From: Paraburkholderia rhizosphaerae
Lineage (GTDB): Bacteria; Pseudomonadota; Gammaproteobacteria; Burkholderiales; Burkholderiaceae
Assembly: GCF_004366595.1 (NCBI RefSeq)
Contig: NZ_SORE01000020.1
Span: forward strand, 62,001 to 126,000
Length of the DNA stretch: 64,000 nt
Direction of reading: 5' to 3'
Part shown: positions 52,463-61,362 of the stretch, one piece after another
Numbering within the stretch: position 1 is the stretch's first letter
Layout of the letters: the number at the start of each line of letters is the position of its first letter
Position numbers and translations under genes: made by a program
The notes under the pieces: generated by a model
Seen by the model: the letters and a program-made list of their open reading frames with translations, nothing else
The model's database searches: none
What the model was told of the DNA's origin: nothing

Positions 52463-54292
52463 TTACCAGTGCGTGCCGGCGCCGAGCGCGAGACCTGCTT
52501 CGCCGCGCGAGCTCGCGGTCCCTTGCATCCTGACCGCCCACTGGCCGGTGTCCGACAGTTGCGACACGCCGATCGCCAGTGCGGACTGTCCACCGTATGT
52601 TCCGCCCGCCAGCGCGACCATGCCGCGGCCGGGCATCATCGCCTGCGGTAACGCGGCGACCGCGAGTGCGGCGGCGGTGCCGCCGTATGCGTCGCGGCGT
52701 AGCGAACGGATTTTGTCGTCGGTGTAGCGGTTGGCGGCGCCGAGCGCGCCGTTCATCGATTGGGTCAGCTGGTTCAGGTTGACCGCATCGGTTCCGTCGA
52801 TGGCGGGCGCGACGTGTGCGATGCGGCGCTCGTTGCCGGGCGAGCCGATCGATACGCTGTTCGCGCGATCGGCGACCGAACCGTAGCCAAGCGCGACCGA
52901 ATTGTCGGCGCTTGCGGTTGCCGATGCGCCAAGCGCCAGCGCGTGGCTGCCGCTGGCGCTTGCGTTGGCGCCGGTTGCGATTGCGTTCGTGCTGGTGGCG
53001 CTTGCGTTGGCGCCGGTTGCGATTGCGTTCGCGCCACTTGCGTTCGCGTTGACGCCGCTTGCGATTGCGTTCGTGTTGCTTGCGCGCGCATGGACGCCGA
53101 GCGCAACCGCGTTCATCCCGGCGGCCTGTGCATGCGCGCCTAGTGCGACGGCATTCGTCCCATCCGCCTGTGCGTCGGCGCCGAGCGCGACCGCTTGCTC
53201 CGCGCGTGCGCGCGCGCTCGCACCCGCGGCAATAGAGTGTGCGCCGCCGGCGAACGCCGCTTCGCTCGCGGCATCTCCGGCCGCGCCGAAAAATGGGCTC
53301 GCTCCGTTGGCCGCGACATTGCCGACTGCGCTGGCGAGCATCGTCGACAGCTGACCGAGGTTAACCGCGTCGTGCGCATCGTGCGCGTCCGCGACGTTAT
53401 GGATCTGGGTGCCGCCGCTGCCCGGCTCGCCGTTCAGCACGATGCTGTTGCGGTTGACCGAGCCGTCCCCGTTCGACTCGTAGGTCAACGTGTTCGCAAG
53501 CCGCGCCGTCGCGGCGTCGATCTTGCTGTCGAGCGCTTTGAGTTGCGCGACGTTGACCGCATCCTGATCCGCCGCGCCGGCCGCGACTCCGCTAATCGTG
53601 CGTTGGCCGACGTTCACTTCGCCGGCCGATGTTTGCGGCTCCGGCAGCCCGTACGCGAGATAGCCGGCGCGCGCGCCGACCTGCGTAACCGACCCGGCGC
53701 CGAGCGCGACGCTGTTCTCCTGCGCGGCGAGTGCGTTCTGGCCGAGCGCGAGCGACGCGCGACCGCTCGCGCTCGAGTAAGCGCCAAACGCGGATGACCT
53801 GTCCCCGGTTGCCGCCGAGTACGCGCCAATCGTCGTCGCGAGCAGGTTCGCCCGCGCATTGACGCCGCCGGCGAACGCGCCGGTCGCCGTGCCGAGCGCC
53901 TGCTCCCCGATCGCGACCGCGTCATAGCCGGCGACGCTCGCGCCACTGCCGACCGCGATACCCGCCCAATTGCTGACGCCCGCGCCCCAACCAATCGCAA
54001 TGGCCCGGCTGGCGAGCGCATGGGCGCCCGCGCCGACCGCAAGCGCCTTGCTGCCCGACAGGATGGTGACGCCGTCGGTGCCGTCCAGTAGCCCATCCGC
54101 GTCGAAATACTGCTGCGCGGCCGGAATGCTGGCGTGCGCGGGCCGCGCTGTGCTGATCGCGATCAGACTCGCGAGCGCAATTTGCGCAATGATCAAAACG
54201 CGCAGTTTTGCGTGCGCGCTTCCAGTTGTGAAAGCCGTGGCCTGCCAGACTTTAATCGTGCGATTCGTTTTGGCTATATTGATCTCATTCAT
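52463..54292 (-). CDS. Trimeric autotransporter adhesin (YadA-like)
   Basis: 609 residues. A long N-terminus (MNEINIAKTNRTIKVWQATAF) precedes a hydrophobic signal sequence, like the extended signal peptides of autotransporters. Residues about 70-220 and 350-510 carry 14-residue YadA head repeats (NAVALGAHAQAAGM, NAIATGANASATST). Neck/stalk motifs AVNVAQL, AVNLGQL and AVNLNQL follow the heads, and the C-terminal about 90 residues (YTDDKIRSLRRDAYGGTAAALAVAALP) are the YadA anchor that forms a trimeric beta-barrel in the outer membrane. It is short for the family, with little stalk. Likely function is adhesion. Confidence 0.95.
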   Translation of the reverse strand: MNEINIAKTNRTIKVWQATAFTTGSAHAKLRVLIIAQIALASLIAISTARPAHASIPAAQQYFDADGLLDGTDGVTILSGSKALAVGAGAHALASRAIAIGWGAGVSNWAGIAVGSGASVAGYDAVAIGEQALGTATGAFAGGVNARANLLATTIGAYSAATGDRSSAFGAYSSASGRASLALGQNALAAQENSVALGAGSVTQVGARAGYLAYGLPEPQTSAGEVNVGQRTISGVAAGAADQDAVNVAQLKALDSKIDAATARLANTLTYESNGDGSVNRNSIVLNGEPGSGGTQIHNVADAHDAHDAVNLGQLSTMLASAVGNVAANGASPFFGAAGDAASEAAFAGGAHSIAAGASARARAEQAVALGADAQADGTNAVALGAHAQAAGMNAVALGVHARASNTNAIASGVNANASGANAIATGANASATSTNAIATGANASASGSHALALGASATASADNSVALGYGSVADRANSVSIGSPGNERRIAHVAPAIDGTDAVNLNQLTQSMNGALGAANRYTDDKIRSLRRDAYGGTAAALAVAALPQAMMPGRGMVALAGGTYGGQSALAIGVSQLSDTGQWAVRMQGTASSRGEAGLALGAGTHW

Positions 54293-54734
54293 GTGTGAAA
54301 ACCTCCAGGGTGTGTGTGGGCAACACGCCGCCGGACGAAGCCGGCGCGCGTTCGTCCTGAACGGGTGCGTGATCGGAAGAAGCGATTCTCCGGCGTCGGG
54401 GTGTACCCGCGATATGAGTAAACTCTTAAAACTGGATTGGCCAATCGTAATAGGACGGTTCTTTTAATTCGAATATTCGACTGTCGATTTTCAGATGATT
54501 ATTTGTTCAATCGGAAGTAGATAAAGAAAATCCGGTTTAAGCCAATCAAATCACCGATGAGTCATCCGCGCCCGATCGGAAACTACCGCAATACTCATCA
54601 CCGTTTCTGATTTTCCCGGCACCGCTGCCAACGTGTTGCGGCAACGCGCCGCCGATCGGAAATTCCTGCGCATCGTCAACCGTTAGGCGCGGCAAACGTT
54701 CTACAATGGCGGCTGTCTTCGGTTGTGAGTCTTC
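54293..54734. other. AT-richer divergent promoter region with ATCGGAA repeats
   Basis: About 440 bases between the adhesin and beta-propeller genes. The central 150 bases are distinctly less GC-rich than the surroundings. ATCGGAA occurs four times, at 54372-54378, 54510-54516, 54575-54581 and 54655-54661, all in the same orientation. No gene was recognised. Confidence 0.55.
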
Positions 54735-55748
54735 ATGCGCAAATTTTCCCTTACCGGCTTGATCAGCACGTTCCCGGCAGGCGCGGCGCTAGCCGCGGCA
54801 GCGGTCCTCTTCTCCCCGGCAGTTCAAGCGAACAATGTGATCGTGCTCAATTCGGGCGAAGCAACGCTGAGCCTGATCGACGAGGCGACGCGGCAAGTGG
54901 TCGACACCGTGGCGACCGGCAAGGAACCGCACCACCTGATGGCGACGCCGGACAATTCGTCGCTGATCGTCGCGAACTCGGTGTCGAATAATCTGCTGTT
55001 CGTCGACCCGAAGACCGGCAAGACGCAGCGCTGGATCGAAGGCATCGAAGACCCGTACCAGATCGGCTTTTCGCCGGATCGCAAGTGGCTGGTTACCACC
55101 GGCCTGCGTCTGGACCGGCTCGACATCTATCACTATGACGGCCACAACATGGCGCTCGCGCAGCGCCTGCCGCTCGCGGTGATGCCAAGCCATATGGCGT
55201 TTTCCGCCGATAGCAAAACCGTGTTCGTCACGTTGCAGGTGTCTGGCGAACTCGCGGCGGTCGATCTGCCGACGCAGAAGGTGAAGTGGAAAATGAAGGT
55301 CGGCAAGGTGCCCGCGGGGCTGTGGATGACGCCCGGCGAAAAGTACCTGCTGATCGGCATGACCGGCGCGGACTACGTCGCGGTGGTCGACTGGAAGAAC
55401 CAGAAAATCGTAAAAACGATCCCGACCGGCAAGGGCGCGCACAACTTCCGCTCGCTGGCGGATGGCCGGCACGTGGCGGTGTCTAACCGGGTCGCGAACA
55501 CGATCAGCATCATCGACGAAGACACGCTCACCAACGTCGGCGACATTACGGATTTGATGCCCGGCCCCGACGACATGGAACTTTCCGCGGACAAACGCTA
55601 TCTGTGGGTGACATTCCGCTTTGCGAAGCACATCGGCATCATCGATCTGTCACAGCGTAAGCTGATCCAGACGATTGCGGTCGGACGTTCTCCGCACGGC
55701 ATTTATTTCTTCGACCGCGCGCCGGTCACCGCACCAAACGGTGCCTGA
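54735..55748 (+). CDS. Exported YVTN-type beta-propeller protein
   Basis: 337 residues. A signal peptide ends at AVQA (about residue 33). The mature part has about seven blades of the YVTN/cytochrome-D1-like repeat (VDTVATGKEPHHLMATPDNS, IANSVSNNLLFVDPKTGK, TIPTGKGAHNFRSLADG, IAVGRSPHGIYFF). Probably periplasmic; these proteins bind partners or cofactors and often accompany redox enzymes. No catalytic residues are recognised. Confidence 0.9.
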   Translation: MRKFSLTGLISTFPAGAALAAAAVLFSPAVQANNVIVLNSGEATLSLIDEATRQVVDTVATGKEPHHLMATPDNSSLIVANSVSNNLLFVDPKTGKTQRWIEGIEDPYQIGFSPDRKWLVTTGLRLDRLDIYHYDGHNMALAQRLPLAVMPSHMAFSADSKTVFVTLQVSGELAAVDLPTQKVKWKMKVGKVPAGLWMTPGEKYLLIGMTGADYVAVVDWKNQKIVKTIPTGKGAHNFRSLADGRHVAVSNRVANTISIIDEDTLTNVGDITDLMPGPDDMELSADKRYLWVTFRFAKHIGIIDLSQRKLIQTIAVGRSPHGIYFFDRAPVTAPNGA

Positions 55749-55850
55749 CGCCGGCGGTTCACGGGGCGGTAGGTTGAATCAGGCAGCGCGATACGACGGC
55801 TTAACGCGACACTCAGCGCAACACAACGGTTTCGACGAACGGCAAGCATC

Positions 55851-56849
55851 ATGTTCCATCTGATCTTCTCCACGCTCGATAGCGCCGTGTCGGCGCTGCA
55901 AACGTCGTTGTACGAGAACGTCGTGCAGCCGCTGCTGTTTCACTTCGGCCTGATGGACTACGACGAAGACACGTACGACAGCCTGTATTGGGTGATCGTC
56001 GGCGTGTTCGAAGTACTCGCGATGTACGCGGTGCTGCGGCCGCTCGAAGCGCTGCGTCCAGTCGAAGAGTGGCAGGACCGCAAGGCAGTGCGTGTCGACG
56101 TGCTGTACACGTGGATCGCGAAGCTCGGCATCCTGAACCTGTTCTTCTTCTTCGCGCTGCAACCGTTTTTCGATGCGGTGCAAGGCTGGCTGCGGCTGCA
56201 CAATATCGCCAACCTCGAAATCGACAACCTGTGGCCCGGCGTGACAACCATCCCTGTCGTCACGTTCGTGATCTATCTGCTGGTTCTCGATTTCGCCGGC
56301 TACTGGTATCACCGCTGGGAGCATCGCTTCGGTGTCTGGTGGGAACTGCACGCGGTGCATCATAGCCAGCGCCAGATGTCGCTTTGGTCCGACGATCGCA
56401 ACCACCTGCTCGACGATCTTCTGCAAGCGTGCTTTTTCGCGCTGATTGCGCTGTTTATCGGCGTACCGCCTGCGCAGTTCGTCGTGCTGGTCGCAATCAC
56501 GAATCTTGCGCAAAGCGTGCAGCACGCGAACATTCGTCTGTACTACGGCTGGCTCGGCGAACGGCTGCTGGTCAGCCCGACCTTCCACCGTCGTCATCAT
56601 GCGATCGGCTACGGTCATGAAGGGCTCAAATACGGCTGCAATTTTGGCGTGCTGTTCCCGTGCTGGGACATGCTGTTTGGCAGCGCGTCGTGGAGCCGCG
56701 AGATGGAGCCGACCGGCATTCGCGACCAGCTCGACGGCCATCACTACGGCGACGGCTTTTTCGCCCAGCATTGGCTCGCATTTGTCCGCATTGCACGGCG
56801 CATCGTACCGAAGCGCCGTGCGCCCGGTAGCGATGCCGCGACGCTCTGA
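55851..56849 (+). CDS. Fatty acid hydroxylase / sterol desaturase family protein
   Basis: 332-residue membrane diiron enzyme. The eight-His metal site is present: HRWEH (about 155), HAVHHS (about 169), FHRRHHAIGYGHE (about 248) and more; four membrane helices surround it. Such enzymes hydroxylate or desaturate lipids using O2. The protein sequence HHSQRQMSLWSDDRNH is a typical family block. The lipid substrate is unknown. It is about 100 bases from the beta-propeller gene on the same strand. Confidence 0.93.
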   Translation: MFHLIFSTLDSAVSALQTSLYENVVQPLLFHFGLMDYDEDTYDSLYWVIVGVFEVLAMYAVLRPLEALRPVEEWQDRKAVRVDVLYTWIAKLGILNLFFFFALQPFFDAVQGWLRLHNIANLEIDNLWPGVTTIPVVTFVIYLLVLDFAGYWYHRWEHRFGVWWELHAVHHSQRQMSLWSDDRNHLLDDLLQACFFALIALFIGVPPAQFVVLVAITNLAQSVQHANIRLYYGWLGERLLVSPTFHRRHHAIGYGHEGLKYGCNFGVLFPCWDMLFGSASWSREMEPTGIRDQLDGHHYGDGFFAQHWLAFVRIARRIVPKRRAPGSDAATL

Positions 56850-57040
56850 CACAGCGCGGTCCGATTCATAAATCCCGCGAGTCCGCGGCCCCGCAGAGCC
56901 GCAGGCGATCGCTCAACCCCGCCTGGTCCCGCTTTACGCGTTTGGCCACCGCGAGTTACCGCGGATGTACCGCGTGGTTTATCCTTTCCACGTTCGTACG
57001 GTTTCTTTTCCCAACGTTTCTTTCACCGGCATCCGCTCGC

Positions 57041-57871
57041 ATGAATGACCTGTTGCGCTCGTTCGGACGCGCGCTCGCCAGCGTGCTCCACCCGCGCATG
57101 CTCTGGCTGACCTTTGTGCCGTTCCTCGCGGCAGCGGTCGTCTGGGGCGCGATTCTGTGGTTTTCGTGGCAGACGCTGATCGGCGCGACCCGCACGTGGC
57201 TGGACGGCTGGTCGTTCACGAACACGCTCTACCATCTGTTCGACTGGCTCGGATTCTCGTCGCTGCATGCGGCGGTTGCGCCGTTTATCGTGATTGCGAT
57301 CGCGATTCCGCTGATCGTCGTGTCGGTGCTACTGCTGATCGCGACGCTTTCGATGCCGACCGTCATCAAGCATCTGTCCGTGCGGCAATTCCCGAGCCTC
57401 GAAATGCGGCATGGCGGTACCTGGTATGGCAGCCTTGCGCATTCGCTGTGGACTACCTTCGTGTGTCTGGTCGTGCTGGTGATTACGCTGCCGTTATGGC
57501 TGATCCCGCCGTTTTTCGCGCTGATTCCGCCGCTGCTGTGGGGCTGGCTCACCTATCGCGTGATGACCTACGACGCGCTCGCGCTGCACGCGAGCAGCGA
57601 CGAGCGGCGCATTCTCGTCCGGCGGCACCGGTTGCCGCTGCTACTGATCGGCGTCGCGAGCGGCTTGCTCGGTTCGCTGCCGACGCTGCTGTGGGCATCG
57701 TCGGTGTGGCTGATCGTGCTGTTTCCTGTGATGACCGCGGCGACCATCTGGATCTACGCGTTCATCCTCGTGTTTTCGGCGCTCTGGTTCGGCTACTACT
57801 GTCTGCGTGCGCTGCAGCGGCTGCGCGCGGAACAGCAGGGGCCGCACGGCACGGCGCCGGTTCCTTACTGA
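57041..57871 (+). CDS. EI24-domain (CysZ-like) membrane protein
   Basis: 276 residues. MNDLLRSFGRALASVLHPRM opens the EI24/CysZ-type domain, followed by about six hydrophobic helices with an APFIVIAIAIPLIVVSVLLL segment and a GTWYGSLAHSLWTTF re-entrant region. CysZ transports sulfate, but many EI24 proteins outside the cys genes are uncharacterised. The start at 57041 is chosen since the extra upstream residues do not match the family. Confidence 0.85.
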   Translation: MNDLLRSFGRALASVLHPRMLWLTFVPFLAAAVVWGAILWFSWQTLIGATRTWLDGWSFTNTLYHLFDWLGFSSLHAAVAPFIVIAIAIPLIVVSVLLLIATLSMPTVIKHLSVRQFPSLEMRHGGTWYGSLAHSLWTTFVCLVVLVITLPLWLIPPFFALIPPLLWGWLTYRVMTYDALALHASSDERRILVRRHRLPLLLIGVASGLLGSLPTLLWASSVWLIVLFPVMTAATIWIYAFILVFSALWFGYYCLRALQRLRAEQQGPHGTAPVPY

Positions 57872-57912
57872 TCCTGCACTTCAATTCGGGCATCTCACTT
57901 TACGAGGCGGCA

Positions 57913-58737
57913 ATGGCATTTGGCGTGATCATCATCGGCGACGAAATCCTGTCGGGCAGACGGGTCGACAAGCATCTGCCGAAGGTCATCGAACTTCTGA
58001 AGGCGCGCGGCCTGCCGCTTGGCTGGGCCGAATACATCGGCGACGATCCGCAGCGGATCACCGACACGCTACGCCGCACCTTCGAGAGCGGCGACATCGT
58101 GTTTTCGACCGGCGGGATCGGCGCGACGCCCGACGATCACACGCGCCAATGCGCGGCCGCCGCGCTCGCGGTGCCGCTGGAACTGCATCCGGAAGCCGCG
58201 GTGCTGATTCGCGAGCGGATTCGCGAGATGCATCCGGCCGACGCGTCGAAGCCCGTCGACTATGACTCGCCGGAGAATCTGCACCGGCTCAATATGGGCA
58301 CCTATCCACGCGGCGCGTCGATTATTCCGAACGGCTACAACAAGATTCCGGGCTTTTCGATCAAACATCATCATTTCGTGCCGGGCTTTCCGGTGATGGC
58401 GTGGCCGATGATCGAATGGGTGCTGGATACGCAGTACGCGCATCTTCATCATGCGACGCCGCACGCGGAAAAATCATTGCTGGTATTCGAGTTGCCGGAA
58501 TCCACGCTGACGCCGCTGATGGAGAAGATCGAGGGCGACTTCCCTGGCGTGCGCGTGTTCAGCCTGCCCAGCGTCGGCGATGCAGAGCGAGGGGGCATCT
58601 ACGCACGGCGCCATATCGACCTCGGCGTGAAAGGCGAGCCGGAAGCGGTTGCGGCGGCGTTCGTCAAGCTGCGCGAAGGCGTGCACCTGCTGGGCGGCGA
58701 TATCGTTGAGTTGGAGCCGGCCGCGCCGCGCGCGTGA
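57913..58737 (+). CDS. CinA N-terminal/molybdopterin-binding domain protein
   Basis: 274 residues. The MoCF/MoaB-like fold carries IIGDEILSGRRVDKHL and FSTGGIGATPDDHTRQ, as in the competence/damage-inducible protein CinA N-terminal domain (ADP-ribose pyrophosphatase in CinA). The C-terminal nicotinamide-mononucleotide amidase domain is absent. ACGAGGCGG lies upstream of the ATG. It follows the EI24 gene by 40 bases and is probably in the same operon. Confidence 0.92.
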   Translation: MAFGVIIIGDEILSGRRVDKHLPKVIELLKARGLPLGWAEYIGDDPQRITDTLRRTFESGDIVFSTGGIGATPDDHTRQCAAAALAVPLELHPEAAVLIRERIREMHPADASKPVDYDSPENLHRLNMGTYPRGASIIPNGYNKIPGFSIKHHHFVPGFPVMAWPMIEWVLDTQYAHLHHATPHAEKSLLVFELPESTLTPLMEKIEGDFPGVRVFSLPSVGDAERGGIYARRHIDLGVKGEPEAVAAAFVKLREGVHLLGGDIVELEPAAPRA

Positions 58738-58889
58738 ATGTCGCGGAAGTGAAGGGTGGTTCAGTGACGGTGACGGATGCGGGGCTCGCAGGCGCACGGG
58801 GCGAACCGCCGCGCGCACCGGGTAGCGCTGTCAGCCCTTTGAGCCGGTCTGGTTCGAGTCCGGCCCGGGCGATGCTTCGGGCAATATCA

Positions 58890-59354
58890 TCAGGCGCCAA
58901 TCCACGGCAAGCCGCGGAAGCACCACCCCGACACGGTCTTCCTGTGTCCCTGGCTGTCCTTGTCGCCTTCGAATCCCTCGAGCAGGTCCATCATCTTCGT
59001 GAACCCGGCCTGCGTCGCGGCGACGGCCGCCAGCTTCGAACGCGCGGCGCTGCGGCACAGCAGCAGCACCGGCGTGTCCGGCGTGGCGACCTGGCGCAAC
59101 TGATCGACGAATTCCGCGTTCGGCACGGCGCCCGGATAGCGGGTCCACTCGATGTGCGCATACTGGCCGTCACCGACAAGCGGGCGGCCGACCCAATCGA
59201 GCTCCGCACGCGTGCGCACATCGACGAGCCGCACGCGCGGATCGAGTTCGAGCAGCTCGAACGCCTCTGCGGGGGAGAGCGCGCCCGCATAGGGAAGCTG
59301 ATTGTCGATGCGGCGCTTGTCGGCCTGCGCGTATAACTGTTCGAGCGTGGTCAT
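58890..59354 (-). CDS. Rhodanese-like sulfurtransferase
   Basis: 154-residue single rhodanese domain. VRLVDVRTRAELDWVG is the N-terminal CH2A region and the active loop LLLCRSAARS contains the catalytic Cys (about 109). An extra C-terminal segment (GWCFRGLPWIGA) has a second Cys. It transfers sulfane sulfur or acts in redox signalling. The ATG at 59354 is used; its AAGGAG lies in a perfect inverted repeat (59367-59381). Confidence 0.93.
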   Translation of the reverse strand: MTTLEQLYAQADKRRIDNQLPYAGALSPAEAFELLELDPRVRLVDVRTRAELDWVGRPLVGDGQYAHIEWTRYPGAVPNAEFVDQLRQVATPDTPVLLLCRSAARSKLAAVAATQAGFTKMMDLLEGFEGDKDSQGHRKTVSGWCFRGLPWIGA

Positions 59355-59366
59355 GACGGCGTGTCT

Positions 59367-59381
59367 CCTTTGGACCAAAGG
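59367..59381 (-). promoter_or_regulatory. Inverted repeat overlapping the rhodanese ribosome-binding site
   Basis: CCTTTGG-A-CCAAAGG is a perfect 7-bp inverted repeat with a one-base centre. On the minus strand its last arm is CCAAAGG, which merges into the AAGGAG ribosome-binding site of the rhodanese gene. It could be a regulator operator or an mRNA fold that hides the ribosome-binding site. Confidence 0.5.
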
Positions 59382-59527
59382 ATTATTCTAGCGCGCCGCG
59401 CATCGCGCGCGTACCGATGGCGCCGTCGCCGAATATCGTTCAGCCGCGGTATCGATAAGCCCCACAAAGGTGCAAAATATCGAATGTGCACCAAATTAAG
59501 GATTTGAGCGGCGGCGCACATTCGATG

Positions 59528-59544
59528 TGCACGCTATCGGTGCA
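59528..59544. promoter_or_regulatory. NtrC binding site upstream of glnA
   Basis: TGCACGCTATCGGTGCA matches the NtrC consensus TGCACY-N5-GGTGCA, with one mismatch at the sixth position. It lies about 100 bases before the sigma-54 promoter, normal for an NtrC enhancer. Related half-sites (GTGCA, TGCAC) at 59470-59490 and 59516-59530 may be further weaker sites. Confidence 0.75.
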
Positions 59545-59642
59545 AAACCTTGCACGGCAATTTATCGCCGTTCGCGCAAAACGTGCGACGATTCACAGCA
59601 ACGGCGCGCCGGAGAATCCGACGCGCATCGTCGGCATATTGG

Positions 59643-59659
59643 TTGGCACGGAAGCTGCT
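59643..59659 (+). promoter_or_regulatory. Sigma-54 promoter of glnA
   Basis: TTGGCACGGAAGCTGCT contains the -24 TTGGCAC and -12 TGCT elements with correct spacing. It lies about 130 bases before glnA and downstream of the NtrC site, consistent with nitrogen-limitation control. Confidence 0.82.
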
Positions 59660-59788
59660 TTTATCGGTGCCGTTCGGCTCCGCCCGCGTCGCAAATTAAA
59701 GCTGCAGAACCCTGTAGACGCGAGGCAACGGGTCAGCTAGATTGGCGGCGGCTGAAACCGCCGAATTCGTTAATCAGGAGATTAGGTT

Positions 59789-61204
59789 ATGAGTAAATCC
59801 GTGGCCGACGTCATGCAACTCGTCAAGGACGAGGACGTCAAGTTTGTCGACTTCCGTTTTACCGACACGCGCGGCAAGGAACAGCACGTCTCGGTGCCGG
59901 TGTCGGCATTCGACGACGACAAGTTCGAAAGCGGCCATGCGTTCGACGGTTCCTCGATTGCGGGCTGGAAGGGCATCGAAGCATCGGACATGCTGCTCGT
60001 GCCGGATCCGAACACTGCCTTCGTCGATCCGTTCTACGAAGAATCGACCCTGGTGCTGACCTGCGACGTGATCGAACCGTCGGACGGCAAGGGCTACGAA
60101 CGCGACCCGCGCTCGCTCGCGAAGCGCGCTGAAGCGTACCTGAAGAGCACCGGTCTGGGCGACACGGCATTCTTCGGTCCGGAACCCGAATTCTTCATTT
60201 TCGACTCGGTGCAGTGGAGCACCGATATGTCGGGCTGCTTCGTGAAGATCGGTTCGGAAGAAGCACCGTGGTCGTCGGCCAAGGAGTTCGAAGGCGGCAA
60301 CACCGGTCACCGTCCGGGTCCGAAGGGCGGTTACTTCCCGGTTGCGCCGGTCGACACGTTCCAGGACATGCGCTCGGAAATGTGTCTGCTGCTCGAGCAG
60401 ATCGGCATCCCGGTCGAAGTGCATCACCACGAAGTGGCGGGCCAAGGGCAGAATGAAATCGGCACGAAGTTCTCGACGCTCGTCGAGCGCGCCGACTGGA
60501 CGCAGAAGCTGAAGTACATCGTGCACAACGTCGCGCACACGTACGGCAAGACGGCGACCTTCATGCCGAAGCCGGTGGTTGGCGATAACGGCTCGGGCAT
60601 GCACGTTCACCAGTCGATCTGGAAGGACGGTCAGAACCTGTTCGCGGGCAATGGCTACGCCGGCCTGTCGGAATTCGCGCTGTACTACATCGGTGGCGTG
60701 ATCAAGCATGCACGCGCGCTGAACGCGATCTCGAACCCGACGACGAACTCGTACAAGCGCCTGGTGCCGCACTTCGAAGCACCGGTGAAGCTCGCTTACT
60801 CGGCGCGCAACCGTTCGGCGTCGATCCGTATTCCGCACGTGAGCAATCCGAAGGGCCGCCGTATCGAAACGCGCTTCCCGGATCCGATGGCGAACCCGTA
60901 CCTGCTGTTCTCGGCGCTGATGATGGCGGGTCTCGACGGCGTGCAGAACAAGATTCACCCGGGCGAAGCCGCCGACAAGAACCTGTACGACCTGCCGCCG
61001 GAAGAGGACGCAAAGATCCCGACCGTGTGTGCCGGCCTCGATCAGGCGCTCGAAGCGCTCGACAAGGACCGCGAGTTCCTGACGCGCGGCGGCGTGTTCA
61101 CGGACGGCATGCTCGACGCTTACCTCGAACTGAAGGAAGCGGAACTGCAGCGCGTTCGCATGACCACGCACCCGGTCGAATTCGAACTGTACTACTCGCT
61201 GTAA
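59789..61204 (+). CDS. glnA: Glutamine synthetase, type I
   Basis: 471 residues, the length of proteobacterial GSI. It makes glutamine from glutamate, ammonia and ATP in the cytoplasm. Signatures: FDGSSIAGWKGIEASDM (N-terminal), the ATP-binding KPVVGDNGSGMHVHQSIW, and the adenylylation loop with Tyr in NLYDLPPEE (about 398). Upstream sigma-54 and NtrC sites and downstream glnL-glnG indicate nitrogen control. AATCAGGAG precedes the ATG. Confidence 0.99.
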   Translation: MSKSVADVMQLVKDEDVKFVDFRFTDTRGKEQHVSVPVSAFDDDKFESGHAFDGSSIAGWKGIEASDMLLVPDPNTAFVDPFYEESTLVLTCDVIEPSDGKGYERDPRSLAKRAEAYLKSTGLGDTAFFGPEPEFFIFDSVQWSTDMSGCFVKIGSEEAPWSSAKEFEGGNTGHRPGPKGGYFPVAPVDTFQDMRSEMCLLLEQIGIPVEVHHHEVAGQGQNEIGTKFSTLVERADWTQKLKYIVHNVAHTYGKTATFMPKPVVGDNGSGMHVHQSIWKDGQNLFAGNGYAGLSEFALYYIGGVIKHARALNAISNPTTNSYKRLVPHFEAPVKLAYSARNRSASIRIPHVSNPKGRRIETRFPDPMANPYLLFSALMMAGLDGVQNKIHPGEAADKNLYDLPPEEDAKIPTVCAGLDQALEALDKDREFLTRGGVFTDGMLDAYLELKEAELQRVRMTTHPVEFELYYSL

Positions 61205-61264
61205 GCGGCGATGCGCTTCGCCGTAGTTGGCGAAGCGCACGTCCCACGCTGACTAGAAGAACCC

Positions 61265-61292
61265 AAGGGACGGCACTGCCGTCCCTTTTTTG
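61265..61292 (+). terminator. Rho-independent terminator after glnA
   Basis: AAGGGACGGCA and TGCCGTCCCTT form an 11-bp stem followed by T6. It lies 60 bases after the glnA stop, separating most glnA transcripts from glnLG. Confidence 0.93.
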
Positions 61293-61362
61293 TTGGACCA
61301 CGCGCAACGTTTGCGGCGCACGAGACGTGCGCTTCTTTATCGTCTCATTCACGCCGGACTGC

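Noticed and set aside
52920..53180. Repetitive DNA that could be taken for a CRISPR-like array
   Set aside because: The periodicity is the 14-residue YadA head repeat in a coding frame; no constant repeat/spacer pattern.
59486..59740. 84-codon plus-strand frame upstream of glnA
   Set aside because: It runs through the NtrC site and sigma-54 promoter and has no ribosome-binding site.
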